A stretch of DNA of 53,472 nucleotides, from the NCBI GenBank assembly GCA_019750475.1, contig JAIEOO010000214.1, positions 1 through 53,472 of the forward strand. The letters are read 5' to 3'. Below are positions 43,580 to 53,394 of this stretch, in pieces. Numbering within the stretch: the stretch's first letter is position 1; every line of letters begins with the position of its first letter. The notes beneath the pieces were generated by a model that had not been told where the DNA came from, searched no databases, and was given only the letters and a program-made list of their open reading frames with translations. Source of the DNA: Acetobacteraceae bacterium. Its GTDB lineage: Bacteria > Pseudomonadota > Alphaproteobacteria > Acetobacterales > Acetobacteraceae. A program made the translations under genes and the position numbers.

Positions 43580-44733
43580 CCGACCCTCTCCCCATCGCGC
43601 AGGACCTGATCCGCTGCCGCAGCGTCACGCCGCTGGATGACGGCGCGCTCGACGTGGTCCAGCGCTTCCTGGAGCGGCTGGGCTTCCAGTGCTCCCGCCT
43701 GGTGTTCGGCCCGGACGACTACCGGGTGGACAATCTCTGGGCGCAGAAGGGAACCGGCAGCCCGCACTTCATGTATTGCGGCCACACCGACGTGGTCCCG
43801 CCCGGCGATCCCGCCCACTGGACGGGCGGCGACCCCTTCGCGGCCGAGGTGCGCGACGGCTGGCTCTACGGCCGCGGCTCGAACGACATGAAGGGCGGCG
43901 TCGCCGCCTTCCTGGCGGGGCTGAAGGACTATCTCGCTTCCCATCCGGACCATCCGGGGACGATCAGCGTGCTGATCACGGGCGACGAGGAGGCGCGCAG
44001 CGTGGACGGGGTCGCGCGCGTGATGCCCTGGCTCGCCGAGCGGGGCCTCATTCCCGACATGGCGCTGGTGGGGGAGCCGTCGTCGTTCCGGCGCGTGGGC
44101 GACGTCGTCCGCATCGGGCGGCGCGGCAGCCTGACGGCCCACGTCACCGTGCATGGCAAGCAGGGCCACAGCGCCGCGCCGCAGAACGCCGACAACCCGA
44201 TCCACCGCACCCTCGCGGCGCTGGCGCCGCTGCTGGCGGCGCCGCTCGACACCGGCACGCCGCACATGCCGCCCTCGACCCTCCAGGTCACGGGCCTCGA
44301 TGTCGGCAACACGGCGTCGAACGTCATCCCGGCGCAGGCGCGGGCGATGATCAACATCCGCTTCAACAACCTCCACACGCGGGAGAGCCTGACGGAGCGG
44401 CTGCACGCGGCCTTCACCGCCGCCGGCTGCCGCTACGAGCTCGCGGCGGAGAGCAACGCCGACCCCTTCCTGACCGAGCCCGGCCCCTTCGTGGACGCGC
44501 TGGTCCGCGCCATCCGCCGCACCACCGGCGAGGAGCCCGAGCTGAACGCCGGCGGCGGCACCTCCGACGCGCGCTTCATCCGGGCCTATTGCCCGGTGGC
44601 GGAGTTCGGCGATGTCGGCGGCAGCGGCCACCAGGTGGACGAGCGTTGCTCGGTCGAGAACCTGCGCCAGCTGGCCGGCGTCTACGCCGCCATCCTCGAG
44701 GAGTGCCTGACGCCCATGGGCACGACGGCGTGA
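43576..44733 (+). CDS. dapE: Succinyl-diaminopimelate desuccinylase
   Basis: A 385-residue M20 dizinc hydrolase giving LL-DAP and succinate. MYCGHTDVVPPGD has His70 and catalytic Asp72; LYGRGSNDMKGGVAAF has bridging Asp104; ITGDEEARSVDGV has Glu138 and Glu139. GEPSS and NAGGGTSDARFI supply further ligands and the substrate pocket. The motif reads RGSNDMKG where many enzymes have RGAADMKG. The dimerisation lid (HGKQGHSAAPQNADNPIH) is intact. Start ATG at 43576 overlaps the small upstream gene; the stop overlaps the next start as GTGA. Confidence 0.95.
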   Translation: MTDPLPIAQDLIRCRSVTPLDDGALDVVQRFLERLGFQCSRLVFGPDDYRVDNLWAQKGTGSPHFMYCGHTDVVPPGDPAHWTGGDPFAAEVRDGWLYGRGSNDMKGGVAAFLAGLKDYLASHPDHPGTISVLITGDEEARSVDGVARVMPWLAERGLIPDMALVGEPSSFRRVGDVVRIGRRGSLTAHVTVHGKQGHSAAPQNADNPIHRTLAALAPLLAAPLDTGTPHMPPSTLQVTGLDVGNTASNVIPAQARAMINIRFNNLHTRESLTERLHAAFTAAGCRYELAAESNADPFLTEPGPFVDALVRAIRRTTGEEPELNAGGGTSDARFIRAYCPVAEFGDVGGSGHQVDERCSVENLRQLAGVYAAILEECLTPMGTTA

Positions 44734-45305
44734 GCGGCACGCGGCCGCCCGACCTCGCGGCCGGCCTCGCCGCCGCGCTGCTCTTCGCGCGCGGGCGGCC
44801 GGAGGGGACGCAGCTCCTCGCCAATGACGCGCCGACGGCGCTGCACAGCTTCCGCGCCGCCTGGCTCTGCCTGCCGATCTTCGTCAGCCTGCGCCTCCTC
44901 ACCTGGTCCCTCCAGGGTCCGCCGAGCGGCGGCGTGGCGCTCGCCCTGGTCGCCGAGGGACTGGGCTTCGCCATTTCCTGGATGGGCTTCGCCCTGCTCT
45001 CGAAGCCGCTCGCCGAGCAGGCGCGGCGGGGCGAGCAGTGGTTCCGCTTCATCGCCGCCTGGAACTGGGCGAACGTGATCCAGTACGTGGTGCTGCTCAG
45101 CCTGATGCTGCCCTCGGCCTTCGGCGTGCCGCCCTGGCTCGCGAACGGGCTCGGCCTCGCCGCGCTGGGCTACGCCGTGTGGCTCGAATGGTTCGTCACG
45201 CGCGCTGCCCTCGGCGTGGCGGGGCCGACGGCCGTGATGTTCGTGCTGCTCGACCTGGCCCTCGGCCTGTTCATCGGCGGCGCCGCCTCCCGCATCGCCG
45301 GGTGA
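44730..45305 (+). CDS. Multi-span membrane protein of unknown function
   Basis: A 191-residue protein from GTG at 44730 (GTGA overlap with dapE). After a short N-terminal part it has about four hydrophobic segments: LCLPIFVSLRLLTW, VALALVAEGLGFAISWMGFA, VIQYVVLLSLMLPSAF with LGLAALGYAVWLEW, and AVMFVLLDLALGLFIGG. The linker QARRGEQWFRFIAAWNWANV is amphipathic. No family name comes to mind. It converges with rodA, leaving 29 bases between stops, and is presumably co-transcribed with the dap genes. Confidence 0.65.
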   Translation: MSGTRPPDLAAGLAAALLFARGRPEGTQLLANDAPTALHSFRAAWLCLPIFVSLRLLTWSLQGPPSGGVALALVAEGLGFAISWMGFALLSKPLAEQARRGEQWFRFIAAWNWANVIQYVVLLSLMLPSAFGVPPWLANGLGLAALGYAVWLEWFVTRAALGVAGPTAVMFVLLDLALGLFIGGAASRIAG

Positions 45306-45334
45306 TCCGGGAGGGGTCGCCGCCTCCCCCGCCG

Positions 45335-46489
45335 TCAATCCCTGGCGGGACCGAACTCGGCGTCGCGGTGCACCCAGGCGCTGATCAGCAGCCCGAAGCC
45401 GATCATGGTCGTCAGCATGGCCGAGCCGCCATGGCTGATCAGCGGCAGCGGCACGCCGCCCACGGGGATGCTGCCCGTCACCATCGCCACGTTGACGAAG
45501 ATGTAGAGGAAGTAGTTGGTCCCCAGGCCGATCGCGAGCAGCCGGCCGAACTGGTGCCGGCAGCGCAGCGCGACCAGGAAGCAGAAGACGACGACCAGCA
45601 TCAGCAGGCCGAGGACCGTCAGCGCGCCGACCAGCCCGAACTCCTCCGCCAGCATGGTGAAGATGAAGTCGGTCTGCTTCTCGGGCAGGAAGTTGAGGTG
45701 CCCCTGCGTCCCCTGGAGGAACCCCTTCCCCCACAACCCGCCCGAGCCGAGCGCGATCTTGGACTGGATGATGTTGTAGCCCGCCCCGAGCGGGTCGCTC
45801 TCCGGATCGAGGAAGGTGGTGATGCGCGCGCGCTGGTAGTCGCGCAGGTTGGCGTAGACCAGCGGCGCGGCCGCCACCGCGCCGCCGACGACGATGGCGA
45901 ACTTCCACCAGCGCACCCCGGCGGCGAAGAACATCGCCCCGCCGAGCGCCGCCGTGATGAGCGAGGTGCCGAGGTTCGGCTGCTTGAAGATCAGCGCCAC
46001 CGGGATCAGCACGAGGATGGTCGGCGGAATGAGGAAGAGCGGGTTGCCCACGCGCTCCACGCTCGCGCGGTGGAACCAGGCGGCGAGCGTCATCACGAGG
46101 ATGATCTTCATCAGCTCCGACGGCTGGAGCTGCAAGGGACCGAGGTCGATCCAGCGCTGCGCGCCCTTCCCCACCTCCCCGTGCAGCGCCACCAGCACGA
46201 GCAGCCCGATGCCGCCGACATAGGCGAGCGGCGCGAGGCGCGCGTAGATCCGGATGTCCACCAGCGCGATGCACAGCATCATCACCACGCAGAAGCCGAA
46301 GCGCAGCGCGTGCTTGCCGGCATAGGCCTCGGGCGAGCCGCCGCCCGCCGAATAGAGCGCCACGTAACCCACGCCGGCGACGGCGCAGAGCAGCAGCACG
46401 AAGAGCCACGGGATCTGCCAGAGCTTCTGGAAGATGCCCGACCCGCGGTCCCGGGTGAGAAGCCGCTTCTCGAACAGCGTGGAGCTCAT
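45335..46489 (-). CDS. rodA: Rod shape-determining SEDS protein RodA
   Basis: A 384-residue, ten-span SEDS glycosyltransferase that polymerises lipid II for side-wall growth with its partner PBP2. RWIDLGPLQLQPSELMKI is the SEDS signature with the WI-x-x-G and QPSE motifs; FKQPNLGTSLI and FLPEKQTDFIFTMLAEEFGL (putative active loop) follow. VNVAMVTGSIPVGGVPLPLI is the conserved C-terminal motif. It is the last gene of mreB-mreC-mreD-mrdA-rodA, 94 bases after mrdA. Confidence 0.96.
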   Translation of the reverse strand: MSSTLFEKRLLTRDRGSGIFQKLWQIPWLFVLLLCAVAGVGYVALYSAGGGSPEAYAGKHALRFGFCVVMMLCIALVDIRIYARLAPLAYVGGIGLLVLVALHGEVGKGAQRWIDLGPLQLQPSELMKIILVMTLAAWFHRASVERVGNPLFLIPPTILVLIPVALIFKQPNLGTSLITAALGGAMFFAAGVRWWKFAIVVGGAVAAAPLVYANLRDYQRARITTFLDPESDPLGAGYNIIQSKIALGSGGLWGKGFLQGTQGHLNFLPEKQTDFIFTMLAEEFGLVGALTVLGLLMLVVVFCFLVALRCRHQFGRLLAIGLGTNYFLYIFVNVAMVTGSIPVGGVPLPLISHGGSAMLTTMIGFGLLISAWVHRDAEFGPARD

Positions 46490-46583
46490 TCGCCAGGCCC
46501 TCCCGCGCCGATGGCACGCCGGCTCGCCGCGCGGCGGTCACCCCGCGGCCGCACCCTCCGAACGCGTCGCCGGTCTTCGCCCG

Positions 46584-48500
46584 TCATCCCACCCTCCCCT
46601 CGGCGACGCGCGGCCCGGGCGGGCTCTGGCGGAAGCGGTTGAACACGTCGGTCATCACGTCGCGCGCGAGCGGCGCCGCCGCCCCGCTGCCCGACGTCCC
46701 GTGCTCGACGATCACGCTGACGGCGTAGAGCGGGTTGTCGTGCGGCGCGTAAGCCACGAACAGCGCGTGCGGCCGCCACTCCCGCGGCAGCGTGTCCACG
46801 CGGAAGCCGCGCTCCCGCTGCTCGCGGCTGACGCGGCGGACCTGGGTCGTGCCGGTCTTGCCGGCCATCTGGCCGAAGCCGCCCGGCAGGCGGGAGGCGA
46901 GCGCCGTGCCGCCCGGCTCGTTCACCACGGCCCACATGCTCTCCCGGACGAGGCGCAGGTCGCGATCGTTGATGCCCATCGCCGGCCAGTCCTCGGGGCG
47001 GGAGCCGCGCACCGGCCGCCCGCCGATCGAGCGGGTCAGGTGCGGCTGCACCGCCCGCCCCGTGGCCAGTCGCGCGGTCATCACCGCGAGCGAGAGCGGC
47101 GTGAGCTGGTAGAAGCCCTGGCCGATGCCGTGCACCACGGTGTCGCCCAGCGCCCAGGGCCGGCCCTGCGCCTCGCGCCATTCGCGCGTCGGCACAAGGC
47201 CGCGCCGCGTGCCCGGCAATTCGATGTCCAGATCCACGCCCAGGCCGAAGCGGCGCGACATGGCGGCGATCCGGTTGATGCCGAGGCGCTTCGCCATCTC
47301 GTAGAAGTAGACGTCGCAGCTGACCTTCAACGCCGTCCGGCAGTCCACCCCGCCATGGCCGTTGCGGTTCCAGCAGTGGAACCGCGTGTCGCCCAGGTCG
47401 AAATGGCCGGGACAGTTGATGCGCTCGAAGGGCGTCGTCACCCGCGCCTCCAGCGCGGCGAGCGCCACAACCATCTTGAAGGTGGAGCCCGGGGCGTAGA
47501 GGCCGTTCGTCGTCTTGTTGATCAGCGGCGTCGCGCGCTGCGAGGTCCATTGCCGCCACTGCGCGGCCGAGACGCCCGAGTTGAAGATGTTGGGGTCGAA
47601 GGACGGCTGGCTCGCCATCGCCAGCACCTCCCCGTTGCGCGCGTTGAGCACGACGACCGAGGTGCCTTCCTCGATGCGGCCGCGGATCTGCTTCTGCAGC
47701 TCGGTGTCCACCGAGATCTCGACGTCCTGGCCCGGCACGCCCTCCCGGCGATCCAGCTCCCGGATCACGCGGCCGACCGCGTTGACCTCGAGCTGCACCG
47801 CCCCGGCGCGGCCGCGCAGCACCTGGTCGTGGTGGCGCTCGATCCCGGCGCGGCCGACGCGGATGCCGGGCAGCTGCAGCAGCGGGTCGCCATCCATGTC
47901 GCGCTCCGCCGGCGGCGCGACATAGCCCACGATGTGGGCCAGATGCTCCCCCTCCGGGTAGAGGCGCGTGGTGCCGACGTCGATCAGGATGCCGGGCAGG
48001 TCCGGCGCGTTGACCTCGATCCGCGCCATCTCCTCCCAGGTCAGGAACTCGCGCACGATGACGGGCACGAAGCGCCGGCGGCGGCGCACGTCGCGCTCGA
48101 CGCGCGCGCGCTCGATGTCGGTGAGCGGCACGATGCGGTGGAAGGTCTCGAGCGTCGCGCCGACATCCTGCGTCTGCTCCGCGACGAGGAGGGCGCGCCA
48201 GTTGAGGCGGTTGCCGGCGACGACGCGGCCGGTGCGGTCGAGCACGCGGCCGCGGGGCGGGGAGAGCAGGCGCGCGGAGAGGCGGTTCTCCTCCGCCAGC
48301 GTCGCGTAGCGCTCCCCCTGCTCCATCTGGAGATGCCAGAGGCGGTAGCCGAGGAAGCCGAACAGGCCGAGCTGGCCGCCGGCGAGCAGCAGGGCGCGGC
48401 GGGTGAAGACCGAGCGCCGCCGCTCCTCCTCCCGCTTCACGCCGCGCATGGTGAAGTTCTCGATGCCCTTCTTGGGGCGTCGCCAGCGCGGCCATTTCAT
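46584..48500 (-). CDS. mrdA: Penicillin-binding protein 2 (elongasome transpeptidase)
   Basis: A 638-residue class B PBP that crosslinks side-wall peptidoglycan. After a basic cytoplasmic tail, RRALLLAGGQLGLFGFLGYR is the membrane anchor. The pedestal begins ENRLSARLLSPPRGRVLDR. The transpeptidase has GLYAPGSTFKM (SxxK), VSCDVYFYEMAKRLG (SxD/N-like) and MAGKTGTTQ (KTG). I place the start at the ATG at 48500 (MKWPRWRRPKKGIENFT), preceded by GGAGG. An internal ATG at 48449 (MRGVKREEERR) is also possible. The start region is repeated in tandem upstream, giving several identical decoy starts before the true one. Confidence 0.93.
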   Translation of the reverse strand: MKWPRWRRPKKGIENFTMRGVKREEERRRSVFTRRALLLAGGQLGLFGFLGYRLWHLQMEQGERYATLAEENRLSARLLSPPRGRVLDRTGRVVAGNRLNWRALLVAEQTQDVGATLETFHRIVPLTDIERARVERDVRRRRRFVPVIVREFLTWEEMARIEVNAPDLPGILIDVGTTRLYPEGEHLAHIVGYVAPPAERDMDGDPLLQLPGIRVGRAGIERHHDQVLRGRAGAVQLEVNAVGRVIRELDRREGVPGQDVEISVDTELQKQIRGRIEEGTSVVVLNARNGEVLAMASQPSFDPNIFNSGVSAAQWRQWTSQRATPLINKTTNGLYAPGSTFKMVVALAALEARVTTPFERINCPGHFDLGDTRFHCWNRNGHGGVDCRTALKVSCDVYFYEMAKRLGINRIAAMSRRFGLGVDLDIELPGTRRGLVPTREWREAQGRPWALGDTVVHGIGQGFYQLTPLSLAVMTARLATGRAVQPHLTRSIGGRPVRGSRPEDWPAMGINDRDLRLVRESMWAVVNEPGGTALASRLPGGFGQMAGKTGTTQVRRVSREQRERGFRVDTLPREWRPHALFVAYAPHDNPLYAVSVIVEHGTSGSGAAAPLARDVMTDVFNRFRQSPPGPRVAEGRVG

Positions 48501-48904
48501 GCCCGCACGCCTCCGGCGTGACGCATGGTGAAGTTCTCGATGCCCTTCTTGGGGCGTCGCCAGCGCGGCCATTTCATGCCCGCACGCCTCCGGCGTGACG
48601 CATGGCGAGGGTCCCGATGCCCTTCTTGGGGCGTCGCCAGCGCGGCCACTTCATGCGCGCACGCCTCCGGCGTGACGCATGGCGAGGGTCCCGATGCCCT
48701 TCTTGGGGCGTCGCCAGCGCGGCCGGTTCATGCGCGCACGCCTCCGGCGTGACGCATGGCGAGGGTCCCGATGCCCTCCTTCGGACGGGGCCAGCGCGGC
48801 GGGTTCCTGCCGCGCCCTCCGGCGTGGCGCATGGCGAGGGTCCCGATGCCCGGCGCCGGGCGGCGGCGGCTCGGCCGGTTCATGCCGCGCCCTCCACGCG
48901 CCGC
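48450..48904 (-). repeat. Tandem array of about six 74-77-bp units carrying the mrdA start region
   Basis: Unit boundaries, read at the recurrent CATGG-type position, fall at 48447, 48524, 48601, 48678, 48755, 48830 and 48904. This gives five periods of about 77 bases (four exactly 77), then 75 and 74 in more diverged units. Each unit on the minus strand holds CCGGAGGCGTGCGGGC-type ribosome site, an ATG (lost in one unit) and the first 17 codons of mrdA. Units nearest mrdA are almost identical; those nearest mreD are most diverged. There are no unique spacers, so this is not a CRISPR array. Confidence 0.93.
48497..48883 (-). other. Chain of four translationally coupled micro-ORFs made by the tandem repeat
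   Basis: Because 77 is not a multiple of three, each unit closes its own short frame. Micro-ORF 1 (48883 to 48728, 51 residues) starts in an ATGA overlap with the mreD stop. Micro-ORFs 2 (48731-48651), 3 (48654-48574) and 4 (48577-48497) each have 26 residues, beginning MKWPRWRRPKKG or MNRPRWRRPKKG and ending MRHAGGVRA. Each stop overlaps the next start as ATGA, and the last stop overlaps the mrdA ATG at 48500. Whether any peptide is stable is unknown. Confidence 0.7.
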
Positions 48905-49416
48905 ATGATCCGGTGGATGCGGGACATCGCCCAGGCCAGGGCCGGGTAGAGCCCGACCGCGAGGCCGAGTTGCAGGAGGCCGGGCATCACCGGCGGCGAT
49001 TGCCAGTTCAGAACCGCCGTGAGGCCCCAGGCGAGGCCGGCCGCACCCGCGGCGAAGCCGCAGAACACCAGCCACACGGCCAGGAAGGAGCGCTTCACCA
49101 GCACGTCCCGCCAGCGCAGGGCGAGGCCGTGCACGAGCAGCAGCGTGAGCACCCCCACGCCGAGGGGCGCGAAGCTCAGGAGATCCTGCAGGAGGCCGAG
49201 GGCGAAGACCACGGGCGGTGGCATGGAGCCGGGGCGGAAGATCGTCCAGAAGAAAACGCCGGGCAGCGCCGCCGCCGCGATCAGCCCGGGCATGCCGACA
49301 GGCACCGCCGCCATGACGAGCAGGGCCGCCGTGCTGACGGCCGGGAAGCCGCCGCGCACCGCCGCGTCCAACCGGCGCGTGAAGCCGGATGGCGGCTCGG
49401 GGCGACCTTTCGCCAT
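48880..49416 (-). CDS. mreD: Rod shape-determining protein MreD
   Basis: A 178-residue membrane protein of the MreD family with five or six hydrophobic segments. FFWTIFRPGSMPPPVVFALG, LLQDLLSFAPLGVGVLTLLL is the family core (P-x-x-x-x-F-x-x-G-L-x-x-D-x-L). It bridges the MreB filament and the RodA-PBP2 pair with MreC. It starts one base after the mreC stop and ends in an ATGA overlap with the first micro-ORF of the tandem array, not with mrdA itself. Confidence 0.92.
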   Translation of the reverse strand: MAKGRPEPPSGFTRRLDAAVRGGFPAVSTAALLVMAAVPVGMPGLIAAAALPGVFFWTIFRPGSMPPPVVFALGLLQDLLSFAPLGVGVLTLLLVHGLALRWRDVLVKRSFLAVWLVFCGFAAGAAGLAWGLTAVLNWQSPPVMPGLLQLGLAVGLYPALAWAMSRIHRIMRRVEGAA

Positions 49417-49417
49417 G

Positions 49418-50281
49418 TCACCGGCGAGGCCGCGGCTCGGGCCTGGCCACCGCCTCGGGCGGAAGGATGCCGGACAGGCCGAAATCGAAGAGGCGCAGCA
49501 CGTCGAGGCGGTCGAGCTGGGCGAAGAGCTCGACCTCGGCCGCGCCGCTCTCGCTCCAGCGGACGACGCCGACCGGCAGCCCCGCCGGGAAGGCGTTGGC
49601 CTCGGCCGAGGTGACCACCCGGTCCCCCTCCCGCGGCACGACGCCCTCGGGCCAGTGCTGCAAGCGCGGCCGGGCGGCGTTGTTGCCCACCATGATCGCC
49701 CGGGCCCGGCTGCCCTCGAGGACGATGGGGATCCGGCTGTTGATGTCGGTCGCCAGCAGCACGCGGGCGGAGCGGCTGCCCACCTCGGTCACCCGGCCGA
49801 CGAAGCCGCGCTCGTCGAGGGCGATCTGGCCCTTGCGGACGGAATGGTTCGGCCCGGCGGCGAGCAGCACGGCGCGGGCATAGGTGCCGCCGGCATCGGC
49901 CACCACGCGCGCGGTGCGGAAGGCGGGCGCCGGGTCCGGCACCCAGGCGAGCTGGCGGCGCAGCAGCGCGTTCTCCGCCTCGAGCGCGAGGGCCGTCGCC
50001 TGCCAGCGGCGCAGGCGCTCATTCTCCTCCCGCAGCAGCGCGTTCTCTTCCCGCAGCGCCAGCAGGTGCTGGCCCTCCCGGACGGCGCCGCGCACGGCGC
50101 CCACGGGCTCCTGCAGGGCACCCCAGATGGGGGCCAGGGCATCGGCCAACGCCATCCGCGCCCGATCCACCAGCAAGGCGTCCGCCTTGCCCAGCAGCAT
50201 GGTGCCGAAGGCGGCCGCGATCAGCACGGGCAGGGACAGCCGCGCGAGCGCCTGACGCAGTGGGATGCTGAGTCGGATCAA
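49418..50281 (-). CDS. mreC: Rod shape-determining protein MreC
   Basis: A 287-residue periplasmic scaffold of the elongasome. LARLSLPVLIAAAFGTMLLG is the single membrane anchor. LLALREENALLREENERL and LALEAENALLRRQL form the coiled coil. The beta domain contains VLLAAGPNHSVRKGQIAL, VGRVTEVGSRSARVLLATD and EGVVPREGDRVVTS. A Pro/Arg-rich tail ends the protein. It lies 32 bases downstream of mreB and one base upstream of mreD. Confidence 0.94.
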   Translation of the reverse strand: MIRLSIPLRQALARLSLPVLIAAAFGTMLLGKADALLVDRARMALADALAPIWGALQEPVGAVRGAVREGQHLLALREENALLREENERLRRWQATALALEAENALLRRQLAWVPDPAPAFRTARVVADAGGTYARAVLLAAGPNHSVRKGQIALDERGFVGRVTEVGSRSARVLLATDINSRIPIVLEGSRARAIMVGNNAARPRLQHWPEGVVPREGDRVVTSAEANAFPAGLPVGVVRWSESGAAEVELFAQLDRLDVLRLFDFGLSGILPPEAVARPEPRPRR

Positions 50282-50313
50282 TCAGCCTCTCCCGGGGGGC
50301 CCTGAAGGGCCCT

Positions 50314-51396
<1,083 letters not shown>

Positions 51397-51496
51397 TTAC
51401 CCCCCCGGGGGGTCCGGCTCAACCCCCCGAGCAGCGGCGGGACCGCAACCCGGGACGCGGCCGGGTGTTCGCCTTGCGCAACAAGGAGTTTTCGTC

Positions 51497-51733
51497 ATGC
51501 GCAAGCTTCTCATTCTCGGTACCGCGGCGCTCGGCCTGTCGGCCTGCGGCTATTCCACCGGCGACCGGGCGATCTCCGGCGGCCTGCTCGGCGCGGGCAC
51601 CGGCGCGGCCGTCGGCGCCATCACCGGCGGCAATGCCGGCACCGGCGCCCTGATCGGCGGCGCCGTCGGCGCGGCCGGCGGCGCGCTCACCAGCGGCAAC
51701 TCGGTCAATCTCGGGCGGCCGGTCTGGCGCTGA
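51497..51733 (+). CDS. Small glycine-zipper lipoprotein
   Basis: A 78-residue lipoprotein. MRKLLILGTAALGLSACGYS has the lipobox LSAC. The mature part is a glycine zipper (GGLLGAGTGAAVGAITGG, GALIGGAVGAAGGAL) like those in 17-kDa surface antigens and in YMGG-type proteins, which insert into or pack against the outer membrane. AAGGAG eight bases before the ATG at 51497 fixes the start. A perfect 14-bp hairpin follows. Confidence 0.87.
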   Translation: MRKLLILGTAALGLSACGYSTGDRAISGGLLGAGTGAAVGAITGGNAGTGALIGGAVGAAGGALTSGNSVNLGRPVWR

Positions 51734-51773
51734 CGCGCCAGGCGGCATTCCTCTCTCCCTGAGGGAAGTGACG

Positions 51774-51805
51774 CGCGGCGCCGCCCGGAAACGGGCGGCG
51801 CCGCG
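51774..51805 (+). terminator. Terminator hairpin after the glycine-zipper gene
   Basis: Perfect 14-bp stem (arms 51774-51787 and 51792-51805, beginning CGCGGCGCCGCCCG) closed by a GAAA tetraloop and followed by TT. Very stable; the T-run is short, so it may act with Rho. Confidence 0.7.
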
Positions 51806-51853
51806 TTCGCGTCGGGCGCCCATCGCTCGCGGCCCACCAGCCCAGCGGCATAA

Positions 51854-51869
51854 AGATATGCTTATATCT
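51854..51869. promoter_or_regulatory. Perfect AT-rich palindrome upstream of ahcY
   Basis: AGATAT-GCTT-ATATCT, a 6+6 perfect inverted repeat, sits 80 bases before the ahcY ATG in an otherwise very GC-rich region. An AT-rich dyad of this form upstream of ahcY is what one expects for an ArsR-family SAH-responsive repressor such as SahR; the exact SahR consensus is from memory and the regulator gene is not in the window. Confidence 0.55.
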
Positions 51870-51948
51870 CAGCGGTAGCTCTGGCCATGCGGCGGGGCGC
51901 GTGCTAACCGCGCGCCCGTCACTCACCCTTCCGGAGCTTTCCGCGGAC

Positions 51949-53343
51949 ATGACCGACTACATCGTCAAGGACATCTCGCTGGCCGAATGGGGCCGGAAGG
52001 AGATCAACATGGCCGAGGACGAGATGCCCGGCCTGATGGCCACGCGCGCCGAGTTCGGCGCGGCGAAGCCGCTCAAGGGCGCCCGCGTCGCCGGCTGCCT
52101 CCACATGACGATCCAGACCGCCGTGCTGATCGAGACGCTCGTGCATCTCGGCGCCGATGTCCGCTGGTCCTCCTGCAACATCTTCTCGACGCAGGACCAC
52201 GCCGCCGCCGCCATCGCGGCCGCCGGCGTGCCGGTCTTCGCCTACAAGGGCGAGTCGCTCGAGGAATACTGGGACTACGTCCGCAAGACCCTCGAATGGG
52301 GTGACGGCGGCACGCCCAACATGCTGCTCGACGACGGCGGCGACATGACGCTCCTCGTCCATTACGGCCTCCGCGCCGAGCAGGGCGACACCGCCTTCCT
52401 CGACAAGGCGACCAACGAGGAAGAGACCGTCTTCTTCGCCCTGATCAAGAAGTGCCTCGCCGAGAAGCCGGGCTGGTTCGCCAAGCTCGCCGCCGCGATC
52501 AAGGGCGTCTCGGAGGAGACGACGACGGGCGTCCACCGCCTCTACAACATGGCGAAGGAGGGCAAGCTGCTCTTCCCCGCCATCAACGTGAACGACAGCG
52601 TCACCAAGTCCAAGTTCGACAACCTCTACGGCTGCCGTGAATCGCTGGTGGACGCCATCCGCCGCGGCACGGACGTGATGATGGCCGGCAAGGTCGCGGT
52701 GGTGTGCGGCTTCGGCGACGTGGGCAAGGGCTCCGCCGCCTCGCTCCGCAACGCCGGCTGCCGCGTGATGGTGACCGAGATCGACCCGATCTGCGCGCTG
52801 CAGGCGGCGATGGAGGGCTACCAGGTCGTCACCATGGAAGACGCTGCGCCGCACGCCGACATCTTCGTGACGGCGACGGGCAATGTGGACGTCATCACGG
52901 CCGACCACATGCGCGCCATGAAGCACCGCGCGATCGTGTGCAACATCGGCCACTTCGACAGCGAGATCCAGGTCGCGGCGCTGCGCAACTACAAGTGGGA
53001 CAACGTGAAGCCGCAGGTGGACGAGATCGAGTTCCCCGACGGCAAGCGCATCATCCTGCTGTCCGAGGGGCGCCTCGTGAACCTCGGCAACGCGACGGGG
53101 CACCCCTCCTTCGTGATGTCCGCGTCCTTCACGAACCAGACGCTCGCGCAGATCGAGCTGTGGACGAACCCGGGCAACTACGAGAAGAAGGTCTACGTGC
53201 TGCCCAAGCATCTCGACGAGAAGGTCGCGAAGCTCCACCTCGAGAAGGTGGGCGCCAAGCTGACCGCGCTGCGCCCCGACCAGGCCGCCTATATCGGCGT
53301 GCCGACGCAGGGCCCGTTCAAGGCGGAAGCCTACCGCTACTGA
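51949..53343 (+). CDS. ahcY: Adenosylhomocysteinase
   Basis: A 464-residue NAD-dependent enzyme that splits S-adenosylhomocysteine to adenosine and homocysteine, keeping methylation reactions running. It begins [53 protein letters not shown] and [11 protein letters not shown] line the active site; [20 protein letters not shown] has catalytic Lys/Asp. The NAD fold is [20 protein letters not shown]. The C-terminus ends in FKAEAYRY, the tail that closes the neighbouring subunit's cofactor site. The long insert typical of bacterial enzymes ([11 protein letters not shown] to [11 protein letters not shown]) is present. I chose the ATG at 51949 by homology. Confidence 0.97.
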   Translation: MTDYIVKDISLAEWGRKEINMAEDEMPGLMATRAEFGAAKPLKGARVAGCLHMTIQTAVLIETLVHLGADVRWSSCNIFSTQDHAAAAIAAAGVPVFAYKGESLEEYWDYVRKTLEWGDGGTPNMLLDDGGDMTLLVHYGLRAEQGDTAFLDKATNEEETVFFALIKKCLAEKPGWFAKLAAAIKGVSEETTTGVHRLYNMAKEGKLLFPAINVNDSVTKSKFDNLYGCRESLVDAIRRGTDVMMAGKVAVVCGFGDVGKGSAASLRNAGCRVMVTEIDPICALQAAMEGYQVVTMEDAAPHADIFVTATGNVDVITADHMRAMKHRAIVCNIGHFDSEIQVAALRNYKWDNVKPQVDEIEFPDGKRIILLSEGRLVNLGNATGHPSFVMSASFTNQTLAQIELWTNPGNYEKKVYVLPKHLDEKVAKLHLEKVGAKLTALRPDQAAYIGVPTQGPFKAEAYRY

Positions 53344-53350
53344 GCCTCCC

Positions 53351-53394
53351 GCCGCGGCCTTCGCTGCCCCCGGCGGGGCGGCGGAGGCCGCGGC
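53351..53394 (+). terminator. Hairpin after ahcY
   Basis: Ten-base-pair outer stem GCCGCGGCCT (53351-53360) with AGGCCGCGGC (53385-53394), and a GC-rich inner stem, seven bases after the ahcY stop. No T-run. The last 78 bases of the window show no gene I can support. Confidence 0.5.

Noticed and set aside
48447-48904. CRISPR array
   Set aside because: The repeated unit is continuous with no unique spacers, the period is about 77 bp, and the units contain mrdA start codons; no cas genes are nearby.
51806-51948. SAH riboswitch in the ahcY leader
   Set aside because: I could not see the conserved pseudoknot pattern; the only clear structure is a short AT-rich dyad better explained as an operator.
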